The notes under the pieces were generated by a model. That model was not told where the DNA came from. It did no database searches and saw only the letters and a program-made list of their open reading frames with translations. The translations under genes were made by a program, and so were the position numbers. A stretch of DNA of 64,000 bases. Source: Mucilaginibacter cryoferens (GTDB lineage: Bacteria; Bacteroidota; Bacteroidia; Sphingobacteriales; Sphingobacteriaceae). This document shows, one piece after another, positions 54,040 to 63,885 of the stretch (position 1 is the stretch's first letter; each line of letters starts with the position of its first letter). The stretch lies in the NCBI RefSeq assembly GCF_014205845.1, contig NZ_JACHCR010000004.1, forward strand, positions 310,001-374,000, given 5' to 3'.

Positions 54040-55851
54040 ATGCAAAAAATAAGAAACATTGCGATTATCGCACACGTTGACCACGGTAAAACTACATTGG
54101 TTGACAAAATTTTACACAGTTGCGCCATCTTTCGTGATGGTCAGGAAACTGGTGAATTAATATTGGATAACAATGACCTGGAACGTGAGCGAGGTATAAC
54201 CATCGTATCAAAAAACGTTTCGGTAATGTATAAAGACGTTAAGATCAACATTATTGATACTCCTGGTCACGCCGATTTTGGTGGCGAGGTTGAGCGTGTG
54301 TTGAAAATGGCTGATGGTGTATTATTACTTTGCGATGCGTTTGAAGGCGCCATGCCTCAAACTCGTTTTGTAACTCAAAAGGCTTTGGCTTTAGGCTTAA
54401 AACCGATTGTGGTTGTAAACAAGGTAGATAAAGAAAACTGTCGCCCAGAAGAAGTTTACGAACAGATCTTCGAATTATTCTTCAACCTTGAAGCAACTGA
54501 AGATCAGCTGGATTTCCCGGTTATCTACGGTTCATCAAAACAAGGTTGGATGAGTACTGACTGGAAAACACCTACAGAAGATATTTTCCCTCTGATGGAT
54601 GCTATATTAGCTAACATTCCACCGGCACCTATAGAAGAAGGTACTTTACAAATGCAGATAACCTCTTTAGATTATTCTTCATTCGTAGGTCGTATCGCTA
54701 TCGGTCGTGTTGCCCGCGGTACTATCAAAGAAAACCAACCGGTATCTTTGGTAAAACGTGATGGCTCTATCCAAAAATCAAGAATCAAAGAACTTTATAC
54801 TTTTGAAGGTTTAGGTAAAGTACGTGCTACTGAAGTTGGCTCGGGCGATATCTGTGCTGTAGTTGGTATTGAAGGTTTTGATATTGGCGATACTATTGCC
54901 GATTTTGAAAAACCAGAGCAACTGGCTGTTATTAAAATTGATGAGCCAACCATGAACATGTTGTTCACCATCAATACATCACCTTTCTTTGGTAAAGAAG
55001 GTAAATTTGTTACATCGCGCCACTTACGTGACCGTTTGTACAAAGAGATGGAAAAAAACCTGGCGCTTAAGGTTGTTGAAACCGAATCGCCTGACTCTTA
55101 CCTGGTGTATGGTCGTGGTATTCTCCATTTATCAGTATTGATAGAAACCATGCGTCGTGAAGGTTACGAATTGCAGGTTGGCCAGCCACAGGTTATCGTT
55201 AAAGAAATTGACGGTGTTAAATGTGAGCCGGTTGAAACCCTTATTGTTGATGTACCGGGCGATGTTGCTGGTAAAGTAATTGAGCTGGTAACCCAACGTA
55301 AAGGCGATCTGTTGATCATGGAGCCTAAAGGCGATTTACAACACTTAGAGTTTGATATTCCTGCGCGTGGTATCATCGGTTTACGTAACAACGTATTAAC
55401 CGCTACCGGTGGCGAGGCTATCATGGCTCACCGTTTTAAAGCATACGAGCCTTGGAAAGGTACTATTCCTGGCCGTTTAAATGGTGTATTGGTATCTATG
55501 GATACTGGTAAAACCACTGCTTTCGCAATTGATAAATTACAAGATCGTGGCAGGTTCCACATTGATCCGGGAGTTGATGTTTACGAAGGACAGGTATTAG
55601 GCGAGCACATCCGCGATAACGATTTGGTTATTAACTTAACTAAAGGCAAGCAGTTAACCAACATGCGTGCATCTGGTAGCGATACCAACGTTAGGATTGC
55701 ACCTGCTATCAAATTCTCGTTAGAAGAATCAATGGAATATATCCAGGCCGACGAATACATTGAGGTAACACCACTAAGTATCCGTTTGCGTAAAATATTC
55801 CTGAACGAAAACGAGCGTAGAATTAACGCCAAGAGATTTACAAACCAATAA
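54040..55851 (+). CDS. typA: Ribosome-associated GTPase TypA/BipA
   Basis: This 603-residue translational GTPase, related to EF-G, aids 50S assembly and stress adaptation. G1 is AHVDHGKTTL (11-20), G2 lies in the RERGITIVSKN switch region, G3 is DTPGHADFGGE and G4 is NKVDKENC. The EF-G-like domains II, III and V follow, and the C-terminal domain special to BipA ends with NERRINAKRF. Length and order are normal. Codon use is strongly biased, as expected for a well-expressed gene. A terminator follows. Confidence 0.98.
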   Translation: MQKIRNIAIIAHVDHGKTTLVDKILHSCAIFRDGQETGELILDNNDLERERGITIVSKNVSVMYKDVKINIIDTPGHADFGGEVERVLKMADGVLLLCDAFEGAMPQTRFVTQKALALGLKPIVVVNKVDKENCRPEEVYEQIFELFFNLEATEDQLDFPVIYGSSKQGWMSTDWKTPTEDIFPLMDAILANIPPAPIEEGTLQMQITSLDYSSFVGRIAIGRVARGTIKENQPVSLVKRDGSIQKSRIKELYTFEGLGKVRATEVGSGDICAVVGIEGFDIGDTIADFEKPEQLAVIKIDEPTMNMLFTINTSPFFGKEGKFVTSRHLRDRLYKEMEKNLALKVVETESPDSYLVYGRGILHLSVLIETMRREGYELQVGQPQVIVKEIDGVKCEPVETLIVDVPGDVAGKVIELVTQRKGDLLIMEPKGDLQHLEFDIPARGIIGLRNNVLTATGGEAIMAHRFKAYEPWKGTIPGRLNGVLVSMDTGKTTAFAIDKLQDRGRFHIDPGVDVYEGQVLGEHIRDNDLVINLTKGKQLTNMRASGSDTNVRIAPAIKFSLEESMEYIQADEYIEVTPLSIRLRKIFLNENERRINAKRFTNQ

Positions 55852-55878
55852 TCAGGTAAGTAAATTAAAATACAAAAG

Positions 55879-55907
55879 CCCTTCGGTAACCCCGGAGGGT
55901 TTTTTTA
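55879..55907 (+). terminator. Terminator after typA
   Basis: CCCTTCGG pairs with CCGGAGGG (one G·T pair) around TAACC, followed by seven T. Confidence 0.85.
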
Positions 55908-55983
55908 TGCCCGGATTTTACGTAAAGCCTGCCCCTGTTTCCATCGCCTGGCGTGTTTACATATCTTTTAAGCAGAAGAAAAT

Positions 55984-56132
55984 GTCATTTCGATAGAGCA
56001 GTGGGGGCAAGGAGCGGAAGGGCGAAAGAGAAACTATTTCTTGAACGATAGCGAAAAATATTTTACGCCTTGCTATGCGAATTTGCTACGTAAGTTGTAT
56101 AGGGTTTCTCCTGGTACCTTGCTCAAAATGAC
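55984..56132. repeat. GTCATTTCGA ... GCTCAAAATGAC repeat
   Basis: GTCATTTCGATAGAGC at 55984 and GCTCAAAATGAC at 56121-56132 are inverted ends of a repeat whose middle contains GAGAAACTATTTCTT. This matches the general type of Bacteroidota GTCATTTCGAxxGxAGxGAGAAATC repeats. It lies in the gap between typA and the convergent flippase gene. Confidence 0.65.
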
Positions 56133-56189
56133 AACGTTTTTTGTAAAAAAAATGTTTACACACGATAGTTTCTATCAACGAACCTCACT

Positions 56190-57668
56190 TTATACTTTCT
56201 TGAATTTGAGTATCAGTCCATCTATAATGCCATTGATATCCTCAGATAGCTTTAAGAAGTAAACAGTCGGTAAATAAAGCGCTGTAATAAAAGCGGTGCG
56301 CACAATGGTATCAACAATATAATTATGCACATGTGGAATTATCCATAACGACAGGTAATAAACCAGCACGCCTGTAGCTAATGCCAGCACGCATTTAAAA
56401 TCGAACGGCTGCATTTTAAATTTTACCCATATAAATATGTATCTGAACAGGTTAAAAATAAAGTAGGTTGCTGCCGATGCAATGGCTGACCCGGTAATGC
56501 CATATTTAGGTATCAGCACTAAATTTAAAGTAATAATAACCGGCACAAGCAATAGGTTAAACAGGGCCTCATATCTGAAATATTTTGATGTGGCCAATAT
56601 CACCAGGTTAATGCCCGTAGCAGAGTCGATAAAATAACCCAGGCCAACAAAAAATACGGCATACTTGCCGGCCTTAAAATCGGGAGGTAAAAAAGCAAAA
56701 ACATTGTCAATACTGGCCCATATCAGCACAAACAAAAATAGCGCGCTGATAATTTGGTTTACACAGCTTTTCTCATAAACGGTGCTGATGTTCTTCAGGT
56801 CGTTTGTTTTCCACGATTCAGAAACAATGGTGTAGGAAATGCTGTATAACGAACGCGACGGCAATGAAATAATGAGCCCGAAATTAAAAGCCAACGCATA
56901 TACACCTGTGTGGGCAAGATCCAGTTTTTTTGAAATAAGTAACGTGTCAATATTCTGGATAATTAAAGGCGAGGAGCCGGTTAAAATGGTAAAAAAGCAA
57001 ATGCCAACTAATTTATTGACCATGTCTTTATCCAGAAACTCAAAATTGGGCCTAAGCGAAAATTGCTTGTCTTTAATAAGTCTGGCCATGATTTGAAAGG
57101 TGGTGATCACATTGGCCGCGAGCCAAAGTATCATAAACAAATCAAAACCAATCAATCGAAAGTAAACCAGCAGAATGGGTATCAATATAAAAATTCTTTT
57201 AGTAAATTCTCTTAGTATCAGGCCGGTGGTAATGTTATAAAGCATCCGGGCATACAGGTCAAATACATTAAAGAACAAGGTGAAAAAGGTAAGCGGCAAC
57301 AAGTACCAGTAATATTGTTTAAACAGAATGGTTTTGGTATTGCGGCCAACTATTACATCCCTAAATAGATACATGAACAGTAAAAGCAGCACGGTGCCCA
57401 ACAGGGCTACCATACATGCTAAAAATAAATAGCCATGATGTTGCTTTTCTTCACTACGGAAGTAGGGGAAATACCTTGCTGTACCGTTGAAGCCAAGTAT
57501 AAAAAACTGTGCAAATAAAGTGGATAAGGAAGCAAGCAGTGTTATAAGTCCTATTTGTGCCGGTGATAACGAATAAGGCTGAAGGATAGTTACGGTGAGA
57601 AAACCAACTAAAACACCCAGGTACGAATAAATGGAACCCTTAATTGTTTGTTGCTTTATTATGCCCAT
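56190..57668 (-). CDS. Polysaccharide flippase (Wzx-like, MOP superfamily)
   Basis: This 492-residue polytopic membrane protein, with about 14 predicted helices, starts KGSIYSYLGVLVGFLTVTIL and has the long hydrophobic pattern of Wzx/PST lipid-linked-oligosaccharide flippases. LGFNGTARYFPYFR in the first third and IPKYGITGSAIASAATYFI near residue 390 are typical. It would move repeat units made by the glycosyltransferases encoded divergently at 57722-62524. The specificity is unknown. Confidence 0.85.
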   Translation of the reverse strand: MGIIKQQTIKGSIYSYLGVLVGFLTVTILQPYSLSPAQIGLITLLASLSTLFAQFFILGFNGTARYFPYFRSEEKQHHGYLFLACMVALLGTVLLLLFMYLFRDVIVGRNTKTILFKQYYWYLLPLTFFTLFFNVFDLYARMLYNITTGLILREFTKRIFILIPILLVYFRLIGFDLFMILWLAANVITTFQIMARLIKDKQFSLRPNFEFLDKDMVNKLVGICFFTILTGSSPLIIQNIDTLLISKKLDLAHTGVYALAFNFGLIISLPSRSLYSISYTIVSESWKTNDLKNISTVYEKSCVNQIISALFLFVLIWASIDNVFAFLPPDFKAGKYAVFFVGLGYFIDSATGINLVILATSKYFRYEALFNLLLVPVIITLNLVLIPKYGITGSAIASAATYFIFNLFRYIFIWVKFKMQPFDFKCVLALATGVLVYYLSLWIIPHVHNYIVDTIVRTAFITALYLPTVYFLKLSEDINGIIDGLILKFKKV

Positions 57669-57721
57669 TCAGTTTTTAGCCGTGTATTGTATGAAGTAAA
57701 ATGATAATTTTGAAGCATTCC

Positions 57722-58732
57722 ATGGCAAATATAAAATATAAAGTGTGTGTGTTAACGGTAACCTATGCAAATAGGTGGCAATTTTTGGAGCAGGTGCTAA
57801 ACCGGTTGCTATCGTTGGCACAGGTAACACAGGTGGTGGTGGTTAACAATGCTTCTGTTTATAGTGTGGATACTAAGGTTGCTGGTTTAAATAATAACCG
57901 TGTTACCGTTTTAAATAATACCGAAAATATAGGTTCGGCCGGGGGGTATAAACAAGCTATTGAATACGCATACCTGCAAACCGATGCCGATATGGTATGG
58001 TTGCTGGATGATGATAACCTGCCAGATGAGCACGCTCTTGCCACTCTGCTAACCAGGTGGGATGAGATAGCGGGCGCCAACAATAAAAAAGCGCTGTATT
58101 GCCTGCGCGAAGACAGGCTGCCACACGTTAAAATAGCTCGTGGCGAAAGCCCGGAAAGATATTACCTGGTGCCCGATAATTTTATGGGCTTTAGCGTGTT
58201 TAATATTCTGAAAAACCGTGGCTATAAAAAAAACGACAGGTTTGGTAAGGATGTACCCTATAAAGATAAAGCTGTAATGCCTTATGTACCCTATGGAGGC
58301 CTGCTGATGCACCGATCGCTAATTGAAGTGATAGGCTATCCCGACGAACAGTTTTTTGTATATGTAGATGATTCGGAATATACTTATCGCATTACGCAAT
58401 CTGGCGCTACCATCTGGCTTATACCGGCCTGTAAGGTTATTGATGTGGATACATCGCAGGGCATCAATTACCAGGCTAAACCGTTCCACTCGCATTTGCT
58501 GGATCTGTGGAGTTTTCGCACCTATTACTCGGTACGTAACCGCATGTATTTTTACGCCAAAGTAGCGGGTAGTTCGGCCTTTGTTTTTGGGCTTAACAAA
58601 AGCTTGTACCTGTTTTATTTGTGGGTTGTAAGTATATTAAGCGGTAAGCGAGGCGAGTATAGTAAATTAGTATCGGCGGTAAATGATGGCCTAAGGGGTA
58701 AACTGGGTAAAGCCACGCCCGAAAAGTTTTAA
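57722..58732 (+). CDS. Glycosyltransferase family 2 (GlfT-like)
   Basis: The ATG at 57722 (MANIKYKVCVLTVTYANRWQ) is preferred over the one at 57701. The 336-residue protein has the GT-A fold: VTYANR at the start, NIGSAGGYKQAIEYAY (nucleotide site), and the metal-binding DXD-type WLLDDDNLPDE. VDDSEYTYRI probably holds the catalytic base. The DDD/GSAGG type resembles galactofuranosyltransferases such as GlfT2, though the acceptor sugar is unknown. It is divergent from the flippase gene. Confidence 0.87.
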   Translation: MANIKYKVCVLTVTYANRWQFLEQVLNRLLSLAQVTQVVVVNNASVYSVDTKVAGLNNNRVTVLNNTENIGSAGGYKQAIEYAYLQTDADMVWLLDDDNLPDEHALATLLTRWDEIAGANNKKALYCLREDRLPHVKIARGESPERYYLVPDNFMGFSVFNILKNRGYKKNDRFGKDVPYKDKAVMPYVPYGGLLMHRSLIEVIGYPDEQFFVYVDDSEYTYRITQSGATIWLIPACKVIDVDTSQGINYQAKPFHSHLLDLWSFRTYYSVRNRMYFYAKVAGSSAFVFGLNKSLYLFYLWVVSILSGKRGEYSKLVSAVNDGLRGKLGKATPEKF

Positions 58733-58762
58733 TAAGCAATAAAAATTTTACCTTCGTAAATA

Positions 58763-59536
58763 ATGCAGGAATCAATTATTGGCGGCGAATACAAAACCGC
58801 GTACGATCAATTTTATCAAAAACACGATGAAGCCTGGCGCATGTTGGGGGCCAAATATAAAGCGCAGCATATTATTGATGTATGCAAAGGCTTAGCTTTT
58901 AACAGTGTGTTGGAAGTAGGTGCAGGTGATGGCAGTATTTTAAAAATATTGTCCGACAATAACTTTGCCCCGCAATATGAGGCGGTTGAAATTTCGGCCA
59001 GCGGAGTAGAATATATCCTGTCGCGCGGCATAAAAAACCTGAAGGCCGCGCAGGTATTTGACGGTTACAAACTGCCTTATGCCGATGATAGTTTCGACCT
59101 GGTTATCCTTTCGCATGTATTAGAGCATGTAGAACACGAGCGTATGCTGTTGCGCGAACTTAAACGGGTTGCCAAACGCTGCCTTATTGAAGTGCCGCGC
59201 GACTATAAAACAGGTGTTGATACTCGCATTAAACATTTTTTGGCTTACGGGCACATTAACGTATATACCCCAACTTCGTTACGCTACCTGCTAAGCACCG
59301 AAGGTTTGGAGGTTGAGAACGACCTTACATCTATGATAGAGCCCGAGGTTACTAAGTTTAACATGTATGTAAATCAAAAGAAACCCAAAAGCCTTTTGAA
59401 AAACATCCGCATTGCCGCGGAGTTTACTGTGAAGCAGGCTTTAAGTAAATTGATGGGAAAAAAGGTAAGCGAACAATTTGCCAACGCTTATACCGTTTTG
59501 TGTAAGAAAGCCAGCGAGCAACCCGAATTATTCTGA
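58763..59536 (+). CDS. SAM-dependent methyltransferase in the polysaccharide cluster
   Basis: This 257-residue class I methyltransferase has motif I VLEVGAGDGSI (about 50-60), an acidic residue at YEAVEIS, and DSFDLVILSHVLEHVEHERM (about 107-126), as in Methyltransf_11. It lies 30 bases after the GT2 gene. It could methylate a sugar in the polysaccharide or cap the chain. A later segment TPTSLRYLLSTEGLEVE resembles methyltransferases of O-antigen clusters. Confidence 0.85.
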   Translation: MQESIIGGEYKTAYDQFYQKHDEAWRMLGAKYKAQHIIDVCKGLAFNSVLEVGAGDGSILKILSDNNFAPQYEAVEISASGVEYILSRGIKNLKAAQVFDGYKLPYADDSFDLVILSHVLEHVEHERMLLRELKRVAKRCLIEVPRDYKTGVDTRIKHFLAYGHINVYTPTSLRYLLSTEGLEVENDLTSMIEPEVTKFNMYVNQKKPKSLLKNIRIAAEFTVKQALSKLMGKKVSEQFANAYTVLCKKASEQPELF

Positions 59537-59550
59537 TTTTTTACCGATCG

Positions 59551-60450
59551 ATGCAACAACTTGCCCCAATAGCCCTGTTTGTATATAACCGGCCCGATCA
59601 TACGCGCCGTACCATCATTCACCTGCAAAAAAATGTACTGGCAGACGAATCGCGCTTATACATTTTTTGCGATGCCCCCAAAACAGAGGCCGACCGCGCC
59701 AATGTAGAAGAGGTAAGGCAAGTAGCCAAAGAAACAACAGGCTTTAAAGCTGTAAAAGTTATCCTGCGAGATCATAACCTAGGTTTGGCCGAATCTATTA
59801 TCAGTGGCGTAACCCAGCTGGTTTATGAGTATGGCAAGGTAATAGTTTTTGAAGACGACCTGCTGTCGTCGCCCTATACGCTGCAATATTTTAACGAGGC
59901 GCTAACCCGCTACGCCAACCAGGATAAGGTAATGCATATTGGGGCCTACATGTATAACCTCAAAGAAAAAGACCTGCCCGAATCATTTTTTTACCGGGCA
60001 GCCAGTAGCTGGGGCTGGGCCACCTGGGCACGCGCCTGGGACAGCTTTGAACCCGATATTGATAAACTGATAGCGCAGTTTGATACCCTGAAGGTATTAA
60101 GGTTTTCTATTGAAGGTAAAATGAATTTCTGGAAACAGATACAGGAGTTTAAAGCCGGCAAAAATAACTCCTGGGCTATTCGCTGGTACGCTTCTATATT
60201 TTTAAAGGGCGGCTTAACGCTTAACCCAGCCCGTTCACTCGTTAACAACATTGGGCACGATGGTACCGGGGTACACAGTAACAAAGAAAATATGTACGAT
60301 GTACATATCTCGCAGCAACCGGTTAAAAAATACCCGGATGTTATAGAAGAAAATGAAAAGGCTTATCATGCCATTAAACATTTTCTGGCTCATCGTAAGG
60401 GTACGCTATTGCAGCGTGCAATTAGGTTTGTTAAACAGAAAGTGGGTTGA
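59551..60450 (+). CDS. Glycosyltransferase, GT-A type
   Basis: This 299-residue cytoplasmic protein starts PIALFVYNRPDHTRRTIIHL, and its DXD-type site is VIVFEDDLLSSPYTLQY (about 106-122). YRAASSWGWATWARAWD (about 147-163) is the acceptor-side conserved segment of this group, and SLVNNIGHDGTGVHS follows. It resembles GNT-I-like glycosyltransferases found in surface polysaccharide clusters. It is 14 bases after the methyltransferase gene. Confidence 0.83.
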   Translation: MQQLAPIALFVYNRPDHTRRTIIHLQKNVLADESRLYIFCDAPKTEADRANVEEVRQVAKETTGFKAVKVILRDHNLGLAESIISGVTQLVYEYGKVIVFEDDLLSSPYTLQYFNEALTRYANQDKVMHIGAYMYNLKEKDLPESFFYRAASSWGWATWARAWDSFEPDIDKLIAQFDTLKVLRFSIEGKMNFWKQIQEFKAGKNNSWAIRWYASIFLKGGLTLNPARSLVNNIGHDGTGVHSNKENMYDVHISQQPVKKYPDVIEENEKAYHAIKHFLAHRKGTLLQRAIRFVKQKVG

Positions 60451-60492
60451 TTTAAAAATTCTGGTTAGTATGAATAAATGTATTTTTGAAGC

Positions 60493-61779
60493 ATGTTAAA
60501 AGTAGTGCATCTGAATACTTATGATGGCAATGGCGGGGCAGGCAGGGGCTGTATGCGTCTTAACCGGGCGTTGATAAGCCAGGGTATTGATTCTAAAATG
60601 GTGGTCCATTATAAGTTTGGCAAAAATGCGGAGATAGGCACTTTCAACAAAAACAAAATTCAAAAATCATATGCCGCTTTTACCATTATACTGGAGCGCA
60701 TACTGGCTAAAAGGTTTTTAAAACCTTTAATGAAAACTCCATTTTCATTTGCCTGGTTCGGCCGGTCGGTTATTCATCATCCCGATGTTAAAAACGCCGA
60801 TGTCATTCACCTGCACTGGATCAATCATGGCTTTCTTGACCCTAAGCATATTGCCGAAATTGCCAAACTCGGTAAACCCGTAGTATGGACCTTTCATGAT
60901 AGTAATGCTTTTACCGGTGGCTGCCATGTACGTTACAGCTGCAATCACTTTATGCGCGAATGTGGTAATTGCCCACTGCTCATCAATCCTGCCGATAATG
61001 ATATTTCGCACAATATCTGGCGACAAAAAAACGAGGCTTATAAAACATTGGATTTTGCTATTGCGGCGCCAAGCTCATGGATGCAAAAGTCGGTATCATC
61101 GAGTAGTTTGATGAAAGGGAAAGCTGTACATCATATCCCCAATACGTTAGAGACAGATATTTTTAAACCGATAAATAAGGTAGAAGCTAAGCAAAAGGCT
61201 GGTTTGCCGGTTGATAAGTTTATTTTTCTGAGCGGGTTTATGCCTTCGCGTAAAGATTTGCATAAAGGCACCCAATACCTGCTGGATAGCATGGACCTGC
61301 TAAAACAACGCCTTGGCGTCGCGGCCGATAACGTAGAATTGGTGGTTTTCGGCAACAGGGGTACCGAAGGCTTGCCGGAGTTTCCTTTTAAGACAAGCTT
61401 TTTAGGCACGATAAGTAACGATGAGCAGCTGGCACAATACTACGCTGCCGCTGATGCATTCCTCATTCCATCGTTAGAGGATAACCTGCCATATACGGTA
61501 ATGGAAAGCCTTGCCTGTGGTACGCCCGTTATTGCCTTTACTACGGGCGGTATTCCGGATATGGTAAAGCATGGCTATAATGGCTATCTGGCTACTTATC
61601 GTTCGGCAGAGAGCTTTACAGATGGTATGGAGTGGGTGATTAAGTATCCGGAGCCAGAAAAATTGCAGCAACAGGCCCGGCAAACTATAATAGACTCGTT
61701 TTCTGAAGAGGTGATCGCCAAAAAACATATCCAGCTTTATAAAAGCCTTTTAAAAGGTGAAGGAGGCGCAGATGTTTAA
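60493..61779 (+). CDS. Glycosyltransferase family 4
   Basis: This 428-residue GT-B protein opens with VVHLNTYDGNGGAGRGCMRL, has a donor domain with FLSGFMPSRKDLHKGTQYLL, and the EX7E-type nucleotide-sugar motif in FLIPSLEDNLPYTVMESLAC (about 326-345). The middle segment with CHVRYSCNHFMRECGNCPLL carries clustered cysteines, common in WcaC-like family members. Its stop overlaps the next start by eight bases. Confidence 0.9.
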   Translation: MLKVVHLNTYDGNGGAGRGCMRLNRALISQGIDSKMVVHYKFGKNAEIGTFNKNKIQKSYAAFTIILERILAKRFLKPLMKTPFSFAWFGRSVIHHPDVKNADVIHLHWINHGFLDPKHIAEIAKLGKPVVWTFHDSNAFTGGCHVRYSCNHFMRECGNCPLLINPADNDISHNIWRQKNEAYKTLDFAIAAPSSWMQKSVSSSSLMKGKAVHHIPNTLETDIFKPINKVEAKQKAGLPVDKFIFLSGFMPSRKDLHKGTQYLLDSMDLLKQRLGVAADNVELVVFGNRGTEGLPEFPFKTSFLGTISNDEQLAQYYAAADAFLIPSLEDNLPYTVMESLACGTPVIAFTTGGIPDMVKHGYNGYLATYRSAESFTDGMEWVIKYPEPEKLQQQARQTIIDSFSEEVIAKKHIQLYKSLLKGEGGADV

Positions 61780-62524
61780 TCCTAAGCTTAGCGTTATTAC
61801 CATAGTGTACAACAACGCGCAGGATATTGAACGCACCATGCTATCTGTTTTGGGGCAAACGTACACCAATATTGAATATATTATTGTTGATGGCTTATCA
61901 AATGACGGCACCTTACAGGTGATCGAAAAATATAAAGATCGCGTAAGCAAATTTATCAGCGAAAAAGACAACGGTATTTACGATGCCATGAATAAAGGGC
62001 TGGCTTTGGCTACCGGAGATTATGTAGTGTTTATGAACTCAGCCGATGAGTTTTACGATGCCCAAACGGTAACCGCTGTTTTTGCCGCTGCCGCAGATGC
62101 CGATATTTACTATGGCGAAACCGAAATGATTACCGTAAATGGCGAAAGTTTAGGCCAGCGCAGGCATAGGGCCCCAAAGCAATTTACCTGGCGCGGATTT
62201 AAATATGGTATGAGCATTAGTCACCAGGCTATTTATGTAAGAAGGGCCTTGGCCGAACCTTATGACAGGCAATACCAATTAAGCGGGGATATAGAATGGA
62301 TCATCCGCACAGCTAAAAAAGCCAAAAAAATAGTAAATGTAAACCGGTATGTAGCTAAATACCTGGTAGGGGGGATGTCGAAGAAAAGGCACCGGCAAAG
62401 CTTACGAGAGCGGTTTAATATTATGCAGCGATACTACGGATTGGTTCCTACCGTTTTAAATCATTTTGTGATTGCCTTTAACCTTGGCTGGTACTGGTTA
62501 AAAAACAAACGGACAAACGACTAA
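61772..62524 (+). CDS. Glycosyltransferase family 2
   Basis: The start is the ATG at 61772, inside the end of the previous gene (8-base overlap), so the two are translationally coupled. The 250-residue GT-A enzyme has SVITIVYNNAQDIERTMLSV at the start, EYIIVDGLSNDGT, and the SEKDNGIYDAMNKGLALATG segment followed by FMNSADEFYD, the DXD-equivalent. ISHQAIYVRR and LSGDIEWIIR complete the acceptor side. This type is common in colanic-acid-like clusters (WcaA/WcaE). Confidence 0.9.
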   Translation: MFNPKLSVITIVYNNAQDIERTMLSVLGQTYTNIEYIIVDGLSNDGTLQVIEKYKDRVSKFISEKDNGIYDAMNKGLALATGDYVVFMNSADEFYDAQTVTAVFAAAADADIYYGETEMITVNGESLGQRRHRAPKQFTWRGFKYGMSISHQAIYVRRALAEPYDRQYQLSGDIEWIIRTAKKAKKIVNVNRYVAKYLVGGMSKKRHRQSLRERFNIMQRYYGLVPTVLNHFVIAFNLGWYWLKNKRTND

Positions 62525-62536
62525 CCTGCTAAAAAC

Positions 62537-63874
62537 ATGGCTCATTTCGAGGTCGATAAGCAAACTATTAATGACCTGCAGCTATTTGATGATACCGGAA
62601 ATAGCCAGTCGGTTTTTAGTTTTTTTGATAAGGTAAGCACCATTGGCAGTAGGCAAAAGCTGACGCAAATGATGCGTACACCATCGAATAATATCGATAT
62701 ATTAAGCTCCCGGCGAGACTCCATCTGTTATTTTTATGATCATGCTTTAAGCTTTCCGCTTGATAAAAACGAACTTGATTTTATTGAGCATTACCTGGCG
62801 TCAAATATTCAGTTAAGTAGCGGCAATTCCATTGATGCATTTGTGAGCGGCATTGGTTACAGGTTTAGCAACAACGGCAATTATTACACGCTTAGCCAGG
62901 GTATAAGGGATGTTATCAGTTTGATCCGCTCTTTGTGGGCGTTTTATAACAGAATTACAGTAGCCGATTGCCCGCCTTACCTGCAATCTATTTTTGTAAG
63001 GCTCGGCTCGTTTTTCTCCAAAAAAGAGATCCTTAAAATAGTATCTGCAACAACCGAGCAGGAACCCGGCTATATCAAAACCGGTTACTACGATAGCCTT
63101 TTCAGGGAAAAGGAACGTGCGACTTTGAGGGATGTGATCAATATAGTATACGAGTTAGATGTATACATGGCCGTTGCCAAAACTGCTGCAGAGCGTGGCT
63201 TTTGTTTCCCGCAATATTGTGCCGATGAGCAGGTTTATGTGAAACTGGTAAATCTGTACCATCCCGGTATTCAAAATGCTGTTAAAAATGATGTGCTCAT
63301 CAATGAACAAAAGAACCTGGTGTTTTTAACAGGTGCTAATATGGCCGGGAAATCATCATTTTTAAAAGCATTAGGCTTGGCCGTTTATTTAGCACACGTT
63401 GGTTTCCCTGTTCCGGCGGATAGTATGCAAACCAGCGTATTTAACGGACTAATCACCACCATAAATCTGTCAGATAACATTGCTAATGGTTACAGCCATT
63501 ATTATAGTGAAGTAAAAAGGGTAAAAGAAACCGCGCTTAAAATAGCAGAGCGCAGTAACATGTTTATCATTTTTGATGAACTGTTCAGAGGCACTAATGT
63601 GAAAGATGCTTATGATGCGTCACTGGCGACGGTAAAAGCGCTATCGAAAATAAATAGCAGCGTGTTTTTGATCTCGACCCATATTGTGGAGATAGCCGAA
63701 GAGCTAAAAGCCTATAACAATATCTCCTTCGGGTATTTTATAGCTAAACTACAAGATGGCAAACCTATATTTGAATACAAAATAAGGGAAGGTGTATCTG
63801 CCGAAACCTTAGGGTATTTTATCTTTAAAAATGAGGGGATATTGGAGATATTGGAAAAGCTGGCAAAGAAATAA
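62537..63874 (+). CDS. MutS-like ATPase without mismatch-recognition domain
   Basis: This 445-residue protein has the MutS core and ATPase domains only. Walker A is TGANMAGKSSFLKALG (about 264-279), Walker B FIIFDELFRGT (about 344-354), and the signature NGYSHYYSEVKRVKE and the STH motif in ISTHIVEIAEE follow. The N-terminal domains that bind mismatches in MutS are missing, so it is a MutS-like protein of unknown role, as is frequent in Bacteroidota. It follows the glycosyltransferase by 12 bases and may be co-transcribed with the polysaccharide genes. Confidence 0.87.
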   Translation: MAHFEVDKQTINDLQLFDDTGNSQSVFSFFDKVSTIGSRQKLTQMMRTPSNNIDILSSRRDSICYFYDHALSFPLDKNELDFIEHYLASNIQLSSGNSIDAFVSGIGYRFSNNGNYYTLSQGIRDVISLIRSLWAFYNRITVADCPPYLQSIFVRLGSFFSKKEILKIVSATTEQEPGYIKTGYYDSLFREKERATLRDVINIVYELDVYMAVAKTAAERGFCFPQYCADEQVYVKLVNLYHPGIQNAVKNDVLINEQKNLVFLTGANMAGKSSFLKALGLAVYLAHVGFPVPADSMQTSVFNGLITTINLSDNIANGYSHYYSEVKRVKETALKIAERSNMFIIFDELFRGTNVKDAYDASLATVKALSKINSSVFLISTHIVEIAEELKAYNNISFGYFIAKLQDGKPIFEYKIREGVSAETLGYFIFKNEGILEILEKLAKK

Positions 63875-63885
63875 TTGCCGTTAGA

